From positions 806,001-870,000 of the forward strand of contig NZ_RSEC01000036.1 of NCBI RefSeq assembly GCF_003937945.1: 64,000 nucleotides of DNA. The letters are read 5' to 3'. The DNA is from Amycolatopsis eburnea. Lineage in GTDB: Bacteria; Actinomycetota; Actinomycetes; Mycobacteriales; Pseudonocardiaceae. The notes beneath the pieces were generated by a model. That model saw only the letters and a program-made list of their open reading frames with translations. It ran no database searches and was not told the DNA's origin. The translations under genes and the position numbers were made by a program. Below are positions 28,678-36,890 of this stretch, in pieces. Numbering within the stretch: the stretch's first letter is position 1; each line of letters begins with the position of its first letter.

Positions 28678-29250
28678 ATGCTCGAGGGCAATGCGGAACG
28701 CAGTGTCGAGGCGACCCTCGGCCACCTGCGGGTCATGGACGGTCCGGCCCCGGCGCAGACAGCCGCGCCGCTGACCCTCGAAGACCTCTACCGCCAGCAC
28801 CGGATGCGGCTGGTCCGGCTGGCGATCCTGCTGGTGGACGAGCCCGCGACCGCGGAAGACGTCGTCCAGGAGGCGTTCACCGGCCTGCACCGCAACTGGG
28901 GGCGCCTGCGGGACGCCGCGGCGGCCGTCGGCTACCTGCGCACCGCCGTGGTCAACGGGTCGCGCAGCGTGCTGCGCCGGCGCAAGACCGCCCGCGAGTA
29001 CGTGCCGCCGCACGCCGTGAACGCCCGGTCCGCCGAGAGCCTCGCGATGCTCTCCAGCGAGCACCAGGCCGTCGTGTCCGCCTTGTCCAAGTTGCCGCCC
29101 CGCCAGCGTGAAGTGCTGGTGCTCCGGTACTACGGAGGGCTGAGCGAAGCCGAAATCTCTGAGGCGGCAGGCATTTCCAAGGGTACCGTTAAATCGACCG
29201 CCAGCCGGGCGCTCGAGGCGCTCCAGAAGGCCATGCAAGCCCCACAGTGA
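28678..29250 (+). CDS. ECF sigma factor, SigE-family
   Basis: A 190-residue RNA polymerase sigma factor. Region 2 is LEDLYRQHRMRLVRLAILLVDEPATAEDVVQEAFTGLHRNW and region 4 is LPPRQREVLVLRYYGGLSEAEISEAAGISKGTVKSTASRALEAL. ATG 28678 is used; the frame is open upstream and GTG codons near 28603 are possible. No anti-sigma gene follows, unlike the second sigma factor at 55385. It is upstream of nagA, but a gap with its own operator separates them. Confidence 0.87.
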   Translation: MLEGNAERSVEATLGHLRVMDGPAPAQTAAPLTLEDLYRQHRMRLVRLAILLVDEPATAEDVVQEAFTGLHRNWGRLRDAAAAVGYLRTAVVNGSRSVLRRRKTAREYVPPHAVNARSAESLAMLSSEHQAVVSALSKLPPRQREVLVLRYYGGLSEAEISEAAGISKGTVKSTASRALEALQKAMQAPQ

Positions 29251-29291
29251 CCCGGGTGGACCATTCCGATCACTGAGTCGTATCACCATGC

Positions 29292-29305
29292 TTGGTCCAG
29301 ACCAA
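29292..29305. promoter_or_regulatory. DasR-type operator (dre) before nagA
   Basis: TTGGTCCAGACCAA closely matches the DasR responsive element core TGGTCTAGACCA, with one change in the centre. It lies directly before a TATAT -10-like box and about 37 bases before the nagA start. DasR, a GntR repressor known from Streptomyces, releases such sites when amino-sugar phosphates accumulate. Confidence 0.8.
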
Positions 29306-29341
29306 TATATGCTGGGGTGCGTGAGAGGCGCCGGAGATTTC

Positions 29342-30493
29342 GTGATCATGGGCGGCCGGGTCGCCGCCCCGGACCGTGTACTCGACGACGGCTGGGTAGC
29401 CGTCTCCGACGGGCGGATCGCCGGCGTGGGTTCCGGGACCCCGCCGTCCGGCGAGCACGTGGACGTCGGAGGGGCGCTGGTCGTCCCCGGGTTCATCGAC
29501 ACCCACTGCCACGGCGGGGGAGGTGCTTCGTTCACCTCCCTCGATCCGGAGGAACTCCTGACGGCGGTGCGGGCGCACCGCCGTCACGGCACCACGACCA
29601 TGCTGGCCAGCCTGGTCTCCGACCCGGTCGACATCCTGCGTGAGCAGGTCGCCGCGCTGCGCGAGCTCGTCCAGGACGGCGAGGTCGCGGGCATCCACCT
29701 GGAAGGGCCGTTCATCTCGAAGGCCCGCTGCGGCGCCCACGACCCGGAGACGCTCCTCGAGCCGGACACCGGCACGGTCGAGAAGCTCCTGCGCGCGGGC
29801 CAGGGCGCGATCCGGATGGTCACCATCGCCCCCGAGCTGCACGGCGGCGTGAAGGCCGTCCGGCAGCTGGCCGAGTCCGGCGTCATCGCCGCCATCGGCC
29901 ACACCGACGGCGTCGAGGAGCAGCTGCTGCCCGCCATCGACGCGGGCGCGACGGTCGCGACCCACCTGTTCAACGGCATGCGCCCGCTCCACCACCGCGA
30001 ACCCGGCCCGATCGGGGCACTGCTCGATGACGAGCGCATCACGATCGAGCTCATCTGCGACCTGGTCCACCTGCACCCGACGGTGGTCCGGCTGGCCGCG
30101 AAGCACGCGGGCCGCGACCGCACGGTCCTCATCACCGACGCGATGTCGGCCACCGACGCGGCCGACGGCCGCTACACGCTGGGCCGCCTCGAGGTCGACG
30201 TCCACGACGGCGTCGCGACCCTCGCCGACAACGGCTCGCTGGCCGGCAGCACCCTGACGATGGACACCGCCTTCCGTAACCTGGTCCAGGGTGCGAAACT
30301 CGGCATCCTCGACGCGGTGCACGCGACGTCGCAACGGCCCGCGGAGCTGCTCGGCATCGCCGACCGCACCGGCATGCTGTGCACCGGCCACGAGGCCGAC
30401 ATCGTGGTCCTCGACCAGGACCTGCGGCCGTCGAAGGTGCTGCGCCGGGGTGAATGGGTCGCCGAAGTGGGTACGGCTACCTTGAGCACCTGA
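29342..30493 (+). CDS. nagA: N-acetylglucosamine-6-phosphate deacetylase
   Basis: Removes the acetyl group from GlcNAc-6-phosphate, the first committed step of amino-sugar use and cell-wall recycling. About 383 residues. Metal- and substrate-binding motifs are FIDTHCHGGGG, HLEGPFISKARCGAH, IGHTDG, THLFNGMRPLHHREPG and LITDAMSATDA. GTG 29342 follows GGAG at 29333-29336; upstream GTG 29321 is possible. A dre site in the promoter puts it under DasR, linking it to chitin and GlcNAc sensing. Confidence 0.94.
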   Translation: MIMGGRVAAPDRVLDDGWVAVSDGRIAGVGSGTPPSGEHVDVGGALVVPGFIDTHCHGGGGASFTSLDPEELLTAVRAHRRHGTTTMLASLVSDPVDILREQVAALRELVQDGEVAGIHLEGPFISKARCGAHDPETLLEPDTGTVEKLLRAGQGAIRMVTIAPELHGGVKAVRQLAESGVIAAIGHTDGVEEQLLPAIDAGATVATHLFNGMRPLHHREPGPIGALLDDERITIELICDLVHLHPTVVRLAAKHAGRDRTVLITDAMSATDAADGRYTLGRLEVDVHDGVATLADNGSLAGSTLTMDTAFRNLVQGAKLGILDAVHATSQRPAELLGIADRTGMLCTGHEADIVVLDQDLRPSKVLRRGEWVAEVGTATLST

Positions 30494-30519
30494 GGTTTCC
30501 CGAACGAGGACGGGCGGAG

Positions 30520-30870
30520 ATGAGCGAGCCGAAGGACCCCGAGCAGCTGCTGGCGGACGCCCTTCGCGCGCAAGCCGTCTTCGCCCCTTCGGCGTCACCC
30601 GCCCGCGACCCGGAACCGGCGACCGACGCCGTCCCGACCAGCGCGATCAACGAGCTGCCCTCGGCGTACGGCCTGCTCTCGGGCGCGAGCGCGGACTCAC
30701 TGGAGCGCGAGCGCGCGGCGCTGGACCCGGTCGCCGAAGCGCCGACCGCATACACCCCGCCGCCGCCCCCGCGTTCGTCGGCGCAGCTGCCCGCGTACTG
30801 GATCTTGCTGCTGGCGGTGCTGCTGGGCCTCGCGGCGGGGTCCGTGGTGGGCCTGCTCACGCTGGTCTGA
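30520..30870 (+). CDS. Proline-rich protein with C-terminal membrane anchor
   Basis: A 116-residue protein. Residues 1-80 are acidic and low in order (EPKDPEQLLADALRAQAVF, DPVAEAPTAYTPPPPPRSS); the last 25 form one membrane segment (YWILLLAVLLGLAAGSVVGLLTLV). It starts 27 bases after nagA with a GGCGGAG site, so probably shares its transcript. No family recognised; a tail-anchored cytoplasmic domain is the likely topology. Confidence 0.7.
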   Translation: MSEPKDPEQLLADALRAQAVFAPSASPARDPEPATDAVPTSAINELPSAYGLLSGASADSLERERAALDPVAEAPTAYTPPPPPRSSAQLPAYWILLLAVLLGLAAGSVVGLLTLV

Positions 30871-30914
30871 CGGGTCTCAGTAACGACTCAGGGTGACCCT
30901 GTACCGTTTTCGAG

Positions 30915-31619
30915 GTGATTCTCGCCCAGAGCACGGTCAACACGATGTCGCTGCTGCCGTCATGGCTGGACCCGCAGCACCTGCTGAGCGGCCTGACGAC
31001 GCCGGTCATCGCGGTGCTGTGCCTGATCATCTTCATCGAGAGCAGCATCTTCCCGGTGCTGCCCGGTGACTCCCTGCTGTTCACGGCCGGCCTGTTCATC
31101 GCGAACGGAACCCTCGACGCGCCGTTGTGGCTGGTCTGCGTCCTGGTGACGGTCGCGGCCCTGCTCGGCAACGTGGTCGGGTACTACATCGGCTACTTCG
31201 TCGGGCCCAAGCTGTTCAACCGGCCGGACTCCAAGTTCTTCAAGAAGGAGTACGTCGACAAGACGCACGAGTTCCTGGAGAAGCACGGCCCCAAGGCGGT
31301 GGTGCTGGCCCGGTTCGTGCCGTTCGTCCGGACGTTCATCACGTGGATCGCGGGCATCGGCCGCATGGACCCGAAGCGCTACTTCACGTACACGGTCATC
31401 GGCGGCATCCTGTGGGCCGCGGGCATCACGGTGCTGGGCTCGCTGCTGGGCGGGGTGTCGTTCATCGCGAACAACGTCGACGCGATCTTCGTGCTGATCG
31501 TGCTGGTGTCGGTGGTCCCGATCGTGCTGGAGTACCTGAAGGCGCGGCGTGAGAAGAAGGCGGCGCTGTCTTCGGCGGACCCGGAGGTCACGCAGCGGAT
31601 CCCGCGGATCAAGGACTGA
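30915..31619 (+). CDS. DedA family membrane protein
   Basis: A 234-residue DedA/SNARE-associated protein with about four to six membrane segments. Family motifs are FIESSIFPVLPGDSLLFTAGLF, GNVVGYYIGYFVGPKLF, and FVPFVRTFITWIAGIGRMDPKRYFTYTVIGGILW. Bacterial DedA proteins are implicated in recycling undecaprenyl-phosphate or other lipids across the membrane. A second DedA gene lies at 37875. A strong terminator follows. Confidence 0.9.
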   Translation: MILAQSTVNTMSLLPSWLDPQHLLSGLTTPVIAVLCLIIFIESSIFPVLPGDSLLFTAGLFIANGTLDAPLWLVCVLVTVAALLGNVVGYYIGYFVGPKLFNRPDSKFFKKEYVDKTHEFLEKHGPKAVVLARFVPFVRTFITWIAGIGRMDPKRYFTYTVIGGILWAAGITVLGSLLGGVSFIANNVDAIFVLIVLVSVVPIVLEYLKARREKKAALSSADPEVTQRIPRIKD

Positions 31620-31639
31620 GGTTCTTCAGCGGAGTTTCG

Positions 31640-31670
31640 GGGCCCCACCGGTCGGCGGTGGGGCCCTTTT
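31640..31670. terminator. Rho-independent terminator after dedA
   Basis: GGGCCCCACCG and CGGTGGGGCCC form an 11-bp stem around GTCGG, followed by TTTT. It lies 20 bases after the DedA stop, facing the convergent FAD oxidase gene. Confidence 0.85.
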
Positions 31671-31694
31671 CCGTCCCGGCGGCGCGCCCGCGGC

Positions 31695-33086
31695 TCAGGT
31701 CATCGAGAACATCGATCCCGGGTTGAACAGGTTCTCCGGGTCCAGCGCCTGCTTGATCTGCCGGTGCACCCGCAGCCCCACCGGGCCGATCTCCCGCGCC
31801 AGCCACTCGCGCTTGATCTTCCCGACCCCGTGCTCCCCCGTCACCGTCCCGCCGAGGGACAGCCCGACCTCGAGGATCTCGTCGAACGCCCGCTGGGCCC
31901 GCGCGAACTCGTCCGGGTCGTCCGGCTGGTACACGATCGTCGGGTGCATGTTGCCGTCGCCGGCGTGCCCGACCACCGCGATCCGCAGGCCGACCTCGGC
32001 GCTGATCTTCTCGCAGCCGCGGATCAGCTCGGCGATGCGCGTGCGCGGCACGCAGACGTCGTCGGTGAGCCACAGCCCGTACGTCTCCAGCGCGGTCAGG
32101 ACCACCCGGCGGGCCTGCAGCAGCATCCGCCCCTCTTCGAGGTCCTCCGTCGTGTACGCCAGGTCGGCGCCGCAGTCGACGCAGATCTGCTCCAGCGCCG
32201 CCAGCTCGCGGCGGGCGACCTCGCCGCCCGCGTCGGACTGGCCCAGCAGCAGCGCCTGGCAGTCCGAGCCCGCGCCCAGGTCCGTCTTCAGGTACGTCTC
32301 GGACGCCTTGATCGACGACGCGTCCATGATCTCCAGCAACGACGGCACGAGCCCTTCGCGCACCACCCGCGCCACGGCCTCGCCGGCCGCCTCGGTCGTC
32401 GAGAAGCCCGCGACGAGCGTGGCCGGGGCCTGGGGCAGTGGCTTGAGCTGGACCGTCGCCTGCGTGATGACGCCGAGCGTGCCCTCGCTGCCGACGAACA
32501 GGCGGGCCAGGTCGTAGCCCGCCACGCCCTTGACCGTCCGGCGGCCCGTCTTCAGCAGCGACCCGTCCGCCAGGACGACTTCGAGGCCGAGCACCGAGTC
32601 GGTCGTGACGCCGTACTTCACGCAGCAGAGGCCGCCCGCGTTGGTCGACAGGTTGCCGCCGATCGTGCACCAGTCGTAGCTGGACGGGTCCGGCGGGTAG
32701 AACAGCCCGTGCTTCTCCACGGCGGTGCGGAAGTCCAGGTTGACGACGCCGGGCTGCACCACGGCCAGCCGGTTGCCCGGGTCGATCTCGACGATCTCGT
32801 TCAGCTTGGTGAGCGACAGCGTCACGCAGCCGTCGATCGCGTTCGCGGCGCCGGACAGGCCGCTGCCCGCGCCGCGCGGCACGATCGGCACGCCGGCTTC
32901 GGCACACGCCTTGACCACCGCCTGGACCTGCTCGGTGTTCGCCGGCAGCACCACCGCCAAGGGCTTGCCGGACGGCGCCAGCGGCATCATGTCGCGCGCG
33001 TACGACGCCGTGACGTCGGTGTCGGTGAGCACGGCGCTCTTGCCGAGCAGGTCGCGGAGCTTGGTGACCAGGGCTTCGTTGCTCAT
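31695..33086 (-). CDS. FAD-linked oxidase, glycolate oxidase subunit GlcD-like
   Basis: A 463-residue flavoprotein of the VAO/PCMH family. The N-terminal FAD domain has VVLPANTEQVQAVVKAC, VPRGAGSGLSGAANAI and YDWCTIGGNLSTNAGGLCCVKYG; the C-terminal cap has VVGHAGDGNMHP and TVTGEHGVGKIKREWL. It probably oxidises D-lactate, glycolate or a related 2-hydroxy acid. It lacks adjacent GlcE/GlcF subunits, so it may act alone or with distant partners. ATG 33086 has an upstream GATGAGG. Confidence 0.9.
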   Translation of the reverse strand: MSNEALVTKLRDLLGKSAVLTDTDVTASYARDMMPLAPSGKPLAVVLPANTEQVQAVVKACAEAGVPIVPRGAGSGLSGAANAIDGCVTLSLTKLNEIVEIDPGNRLAVVQPGVVNLDFRTAVEKHGLFYPPDPSSYDWCTIGGNLSTNAGGLCCVKYGVTTDSVLGLEVVLADGSLLKTGRRTVKGVAGYDLARLFVGSEGTLGVITQATVQLKPLPQAPATLVAGFSTTEAAGEAVARVVREGLVPSLLEIMDASSIKASETYLKTDLGAGSDCQALLLGQSDAGGEVARRELAALEQICVDCGADLAYTTEDLEEGRMLLQARRVVLTALETYGLWLTDDVCVPRTRIAELIRGCEKISAEVGLRIAVVGHAGDGNMHPTIVYQPDDPDEFARAQRAFDEILEVGLSLGGTVTGEHGVGKIKREWLAREIGPVGLRVHRQIKQALDPENLFNPGSMFSMT

Positions 33087-33157
33087 GGCCTCATCGTAAG
33101 CCCGAAGAGTCCGCACTGCGGAAGTAAAGTTTCAAAACCAGCCGCGCGGAGCAGCCG

Positions 33158-33583
33158 TCACCGGACCAGGCCGAGCAGCTTCTCGATGTGGATCGTGAGC
33201 AGTACCCGCTGGTCGGCGACCATCGCCGCGCGGTACTCGGCCCAGTCCGGGTGCTCGCCCGCCGCCCGGCGGTAGTAGTCGACCAGCGCCTCGACCGTCG
33301 CGTCGTCCGGCGCGGCCGCCGGTGCCGTGAGCGACGCGCGGCCCTCCGCGACGACGTAGCTCCAGCCGTCCTCGCTGCCGACGTGGAACGTCACCCGCGG
33401 GTCGCGGCGCATGTTCTTCGTCTTCGCCCTGGTCTCGGTGATCGACGCGATTATCGTGGCCGATTCCCGGTCATACAGGTGCGTGATGGTGGACAGCTGG
33501 GGCCGCCCGTCACGCCGGATGGTGGCGAGGACGCCGTGGCGGTGGGCGGCAAGGAAGTCCTTCAGCGCTGTGTCGTCGGTCAT
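33158..33583 (-). CDS. PPOX-class F420-dependent oxidoreductase
   Basis: A 141-residue split-barrel protein with FLAAHRHGVLATIRRDGRPQLSTITHLYD, RAKTKNMRRDPRVTFHVGSEDGWSYVVAEGRA and HPDWAEYRAAMVADQRVLLTIHIEKL, as in the actinobacterial F420-dependent TIGR03618 group. ATG 33583 follows GGAGAAGGT. It lies upstream of the GlcD-like gene on the same strand, 71 bases apart, and is divergent from the MarR gene, whose operator region lies between. Confidence 0.87.
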   Translation of the reverse strand: MTDDTALKDFLAAHRHGVLATIRRDGRPQLSTITHLYDRESATIIASITETRAKTKNMRRDPRVTFHVGSEDGWSYVVAEGRASLTAPAAAPDDATVEALVDYYRRAAGEHPDWAEYRAAMVADQRVLLTIHIEKLLGLVR

Positions 33584-33718
33584 ACCTTCTCCAACCGGCG
33601 AGCGCCGACGTTGTTCCGACCGCAGCCCGGAGGAAATCTGCTTGCATACGGCAACTAAAGTGTGTTCGGACACACCGAGCGCCCGTCCGCTTGCATAACC
33701 GGTGGTACAGGCACATCC

Positions 33719-33739
33719 TTGCCTGAGGCAACTAGTTGC
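33719..33739. promoter_or_regulatory. Two overlapping palindromes before the MarR operon
   Basis: TTGCCTGAGGCAA (33719-33731) and GCAACTAGTTGC (33728-33739) are both perfect and share four bases, 33-53 bases before the marR ATG. A similar half-site GGCAACTA occurs near 33649. They are good candidates for MarR binding and autoregulation. Confidence 0.6.
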
Positions 33740-33771
33740 AGCCGCCAACCAACGCCGTTGAAGGATCCCTC

Positions 33772-34302
33772 ATGGCACCGAACAGCTCCGCCACCCGGCC
33801 CACCGCCGAACTCGACCTCGCCGACCAGCTCGGCCACGAGCTCGTGCGCCTGGTCCGCCTGATCAACAAGGCGAAGTCGCAGGTCTCCAAGCAGGGCCCG
33901 GACGGCATCGAGCGGGCGGCGTACGCGATCCTCTTCACCCTCATCCACGAGGGCCCGCAGCGCACCAGCCGGCTCGCGGAATCGCTCCACTCCGAGATCT
34001 CCACGATCAGCAGGCAGTCGAGCTCCCTCGTGCAGCACGGCCTGGTCGAACGCCAGGCCGACCCCGAAGACGGCCGGGCGTGCCTGCTCGCGCCCACCGC
34101 CGAGGGCATGCGGGTGTTCGAAGAGAACCGCAAGCAGCGCAACCAGTGGCTGGCCGAAGTGCTCGGGGACTGGACGGAAGGGGAAATCCAGACCCTGAAC
34201 CGCCTCTTCGGCCGGCTCAACACAGGTATCGAGAACCACTCTCCACAGCTGGCCGACGCGCACGCGTCCGCCGGTGCTCCGGCCAAGGGGGCCAACGCAT
34301 GA
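33772..34302 (+). CDS. MarR family transcriptional regulator
   Basis: A 176-residue winged-helix regulator: DGIERAAYAILFTLIHEGPQRTSRLAESLHSEISTISRQSSSLVQHGLVERQADPEDGRACLLAPTAEG covers the recognition helix and wing. ATG 33772 is preceded by GAAGGATC. It overlaps the MFS gene (ATGA), so regulator, exporter and YceI protein form one operon, probably self-repressed through the palindromes just upstream and induced by the exporter's substrate. Confidence 0.9.
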   Translation: MAPNSSATRPTAELDLADQLGHELVRLVRLINKAKSQVSKQGPDGIERAAYAILFTLIHEGPQRTSRLAESLHSEISTISRQSSSLVQHGLVERQADPEDGRACLLAPTAEGMRVFEENRKQRNQWLAEVLGDWTEGEIQTLNRLFGRLNTGIENHSPQLADAHASAGAPAKGANA

Positions 34303-36890
34303 GTTCGACCACCGAAGCAGTCGCCAAGCCCGAGGTGGGGCAACCACCCCGGCTGACCCACCGCCAGATCGTCACGATCCTGAGCGGCTTGATGTGCGGC
34401 ATGTTCCTCGCCGCGCTGGACCAGACGATCGTCGGTACGTCGATCGTCAAGATCGCCAACGACCTGCACGGCTTCGACCTGCAGGCGTGGGCGACCACGG
34501 CGTACCTGATCACCTCGACGATCGTCACGCCGATCTACGGCAAGCTCTCCGACATCTACGGCCGCAAGCCGTTCTACCTGGCCGCGATCGGCATCTTCGT
34601 CGCCGGCTCGCTGGCCTCGACGTTCGCGACGTCGATGTACCAGCTCGCCGCGTTCCGCGCGGTCCAGGGCCTCGGCGCCGGCGGTCTGATGTCGCTGGCC
34701 ATGACCATCCTCGGCGACATCGTCCCGCCGCGTGAGCGGGCGAAGTACCAGGGTTACATCCTGGCCGTGTTCGGCCTGTCCACCGTGCTCGGCCCGGTGC
34801 TCGGCGGGTTCTTCGCCGGCATCGACACCCTGGCCGGCCTGCACGGCTGGCGCTGGGTCTTCCTGATCAACGTCCCGATCGGCGTCATCGCGCTGTTCGT
34901 CGTGGCCAAGGTCCTGAACGTGCCGCACGAGCGCCACGAGCACAAGATCGACTGGTGGGGCGCGCTGACGATGGTCGTCGCGGTCGTGCCGTTCCTGATC
35001 GTCGCGGAGCAGGGCCAGAAGTGGGGCTGGGGCGACCAGAAGGCCATCCTCTGCTACGTCGTCGGCGGCGTCGGCGTCATCGCCTTCATCGTGGTCGAGA
35101 AGCTGATGAAGGACGCCGCGCTCATCCCGCTGCGCCTGTTCAAGAACTCGACGTTCACCGTGGCGATCATCGGCGGCGTCATCGTCGGTGTCGCGATGTT
35201 CGGCGCGATCACGATGATCCCGCAGTTCATGCAGGTCGTGCAGGGCTACACGCCGACCGAGTCCGGTCTGCTGATGCTGCCGCTGATGGCGGGCATCATG
35301 ACCAGCTCGATCGTGTCCGGCCGGCTCACCGGGAAGACCGGGCGCTACAAGATCTTCCCGATCGTCGGCACCATCCTGATCGCCGGCGGCGCCTTCTTCT
35401 TCGCGCAGGTCAAGTACGACTCGCCGCTGTGGCACCCGCTCGTCGCGGCCGCCATCATCGGTCTCGGCCTCGGCCAGTGCATGCAGACGCTGATCATCGC
35501 GGTGCAGAACGCCGGCCCGCGCAGCGACATGGGCGTCTCGACCGCGTCGGCGACGTTCTTCCGCCAGATCGGTGGTACCGCCGGTGTCGCGATCTTCCTG
35601 ACGGTCCTGTTCAACACGCTGCTGCCGAACATCACCAAGGCGTTCGGCGGGCAGCTCCCGGCCGGCGCCGGGGCGGGCATCGGCAACCTGTCGGAGAACA
35701 CCAGCGGCATCCAGAACCTGCCCGAGGCGATCCGGACCCCGGTGCTGATCGGCTTCACCGAGTCGATCACCACGGTGTTCTACATCGCGGGTGGCGTGGC
35801 GCTGCTGGCCACGATCGTGCTGCTGTTCATGAAGGAGATCCCGCTGACCAACGCGGCCCCGGCCGCGGCGGCCATGGAGGGCGGCGAGGCGCTGCTCGAG
35901 GCGGACCAGCACGACTTCGCCGACGAGCCCACCGAGATCGTCGAGCCGGTCAAGCCGGCCGACCGCGAGCCGGCACTGGTCGGCGGCGGGAAGCACGCGC
36001 TGAACACCAACGGCCACGGCGACTACCAGGCCGTGTCGGGCGCGCTGCCGATGCCGATCACCAACTCCGTCGCGGACTCCGAGGTCGACACCCCGGTCGG
36101 CGCGGGTGGCGTGCCGGTGATCGGGCACGTGCGGCGGCAGGACGGCAGCCACGTCCCGGGTGCCGCGCTGACGCTGATCGACCAGCGCGGCCGCCAGGTC
36201 GCGCGGGCCACCGGCGCCGCGGACGGCAGCTACTCGGTGCCCAGCCAGGGCCCGGGCGCGTACGTCCTCATCGTGTCGGCCCACGGCCACCAGCCGCAGG
36301 CCTCCAGCGTCGTGATCAGCAACGGGCCGGCGACGGTCGACGTCACGCTCACCGGGTCCGGCGAGCTGACCGGCACCGTGCGGGCGGCCTCGACCGGCCA
36401 GCCGCTGGCGAACGTGACGGTGACGCTGACCGACGGGCGCGGCGAGGTGAACGGCGCGTTCATCACGACCGCGGACGGCACCTACGCCTTCGTCGGGGTC
36501 GGCGCCGGGGCGTACACCCTGGTCGCCAGCGGCGCGGGCTACCGGCCCGTCGCGCTCACGCTGACCGTGCCGGACAGCGGCGTGCTGCGCCACGACGTCG
36601 AGTTGTCCAGCTCGGTGCAGCTCACCGGCACCGCGCGGACCGAGGGCGACCGGATCGTGCCGGACGCGCGGATCACCGTGCTCGACGCCGAGGGCAACGT
36701 GGCGGCGGTCGCGCGGACCGACGGCGAAGGCCGGTACGTGGTCAGCGACCTGCCCGCGGGCGCGTACACCGTGGTCGCGAGCGGCTACCCGCCGGCGACC
36801 AGCCAGGTGGAGCTGACCGGCGGCGAAGCCGACCACGACGTCCGCCTGGGCTACGACCAGGCCCTCGACGAGCTGGTCGACCGGTCATGA
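34299..36890 (+). CDS. DHA2-type MFS exporter fused to three Ig-like (carboxypeptidase regulatory-like) domains
   Basis: An 863-residue protein, far longer than the usual 470-550 for EmrB/QacA exporters. Residues 20 to about 525 are the transporter, with about fourteen membrane segments, motif D1 LAALDQTIVGTSIVKIANDL, motif A GKLSDIYGRKP and motif C STVLGPVLGGFF. After an acidic linker, residues 603-685, 686-768 and 769-850 are three beta-sandwich repeats with the pattern G-V...GxPLAxxxVTLxDxxG...TxxDGxYxFxxxxAGxYTLVAS. With fourteen segments the tail should be cytoplasmic. It overlaps the YceI gene (ATGA). Confidence 0.9.
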   Translation: MSSTTEAVAKPEVGQPPRLTHRQIVTILSGLMCGMFLAALDQTIVGTSIVKIANDLHGFDLQAWATTAYLITSTIVTPIYGKLSDIYGRKPFYLAAIGIFVAGSLASTFATSMYQLAAFRAVQGLGAGGLMSLAMTILGDIVPPRERAKYQGYILAVFGLSTVLGPVLGGFFAGIDTLAGLHGWRWVFLINVPIGVIALFVVAKVLNVPHERHEHKIDWWGALTMVVAVVPFLIVAEQGQKWGWGDQKAILCYVVGGVGVIAFIVVEKLMKDAALIPLRLFKNSTFTVAIIGGVIVGVAMFGAITMIPQFMQVVQGYTPTESGLLMLPLMAGIMTSSIVSGRLTGKTGRYKIFPIVGTILIAGGAFFFAQVKYDSPLWHPLVAAAIIGLGLGQCMQTLIIAVQNAGPRSDMGVSTASATFFRQIGGTAGVAIFLTVLFNTLLPNITKAFGGQLPAGAGAGIGNLSENTSGIQNLPEAIRTPVLIGFTESITTVFYIAGGVALLATIVLLFMKEIPLTNAAPAAAAMEGGEALLEADQHDFADEPTEIVEPVKPADREPALVGGGKHALNTNGHGDYQAVSGALPMPITNSVADSEVDTPVGAGGVPVIGHVRRQDGSHVPGAALTLIDQRGRQVARATGAADGSYSVPSQGPGAYVLIVSAHGHQPQASSVVISNGPATVDVTLTGSGELTGTVRAASTGQPLANVTVTLTDGRGEVNGAFITTADGTYAFVGVGAGAYTLVASGAGYRPVALTLTVPDSGVLRHDVELSSSVQLTGTARTEGDRIVPDARITVLDAEGNVAAVARTDGEGRYVVSDLPAGAYTVVASGYPPATSQVELTGGEADHDVRLGYDQALDELVDRS

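Noticed and set aside
28584..29111. Frame starting with cysteine-rich VRQYLCERCEYREP near the sigma gene
   Set aside because: It looks like a zinc knuckle for a few residues but then becomes an out-of-frame reading of the sigma factor, so the cysteines are chance.
33732..36836. Open frame of 1034 codons antisense to the MarR, MFS and Ig-like genes
   Set aside because: It is the reverse-strand shadow of a GC-rich coding region. Its product is a low-complexity run of Arg, Asp, Gly and His, while the plus-strand frames show clear family motifs.
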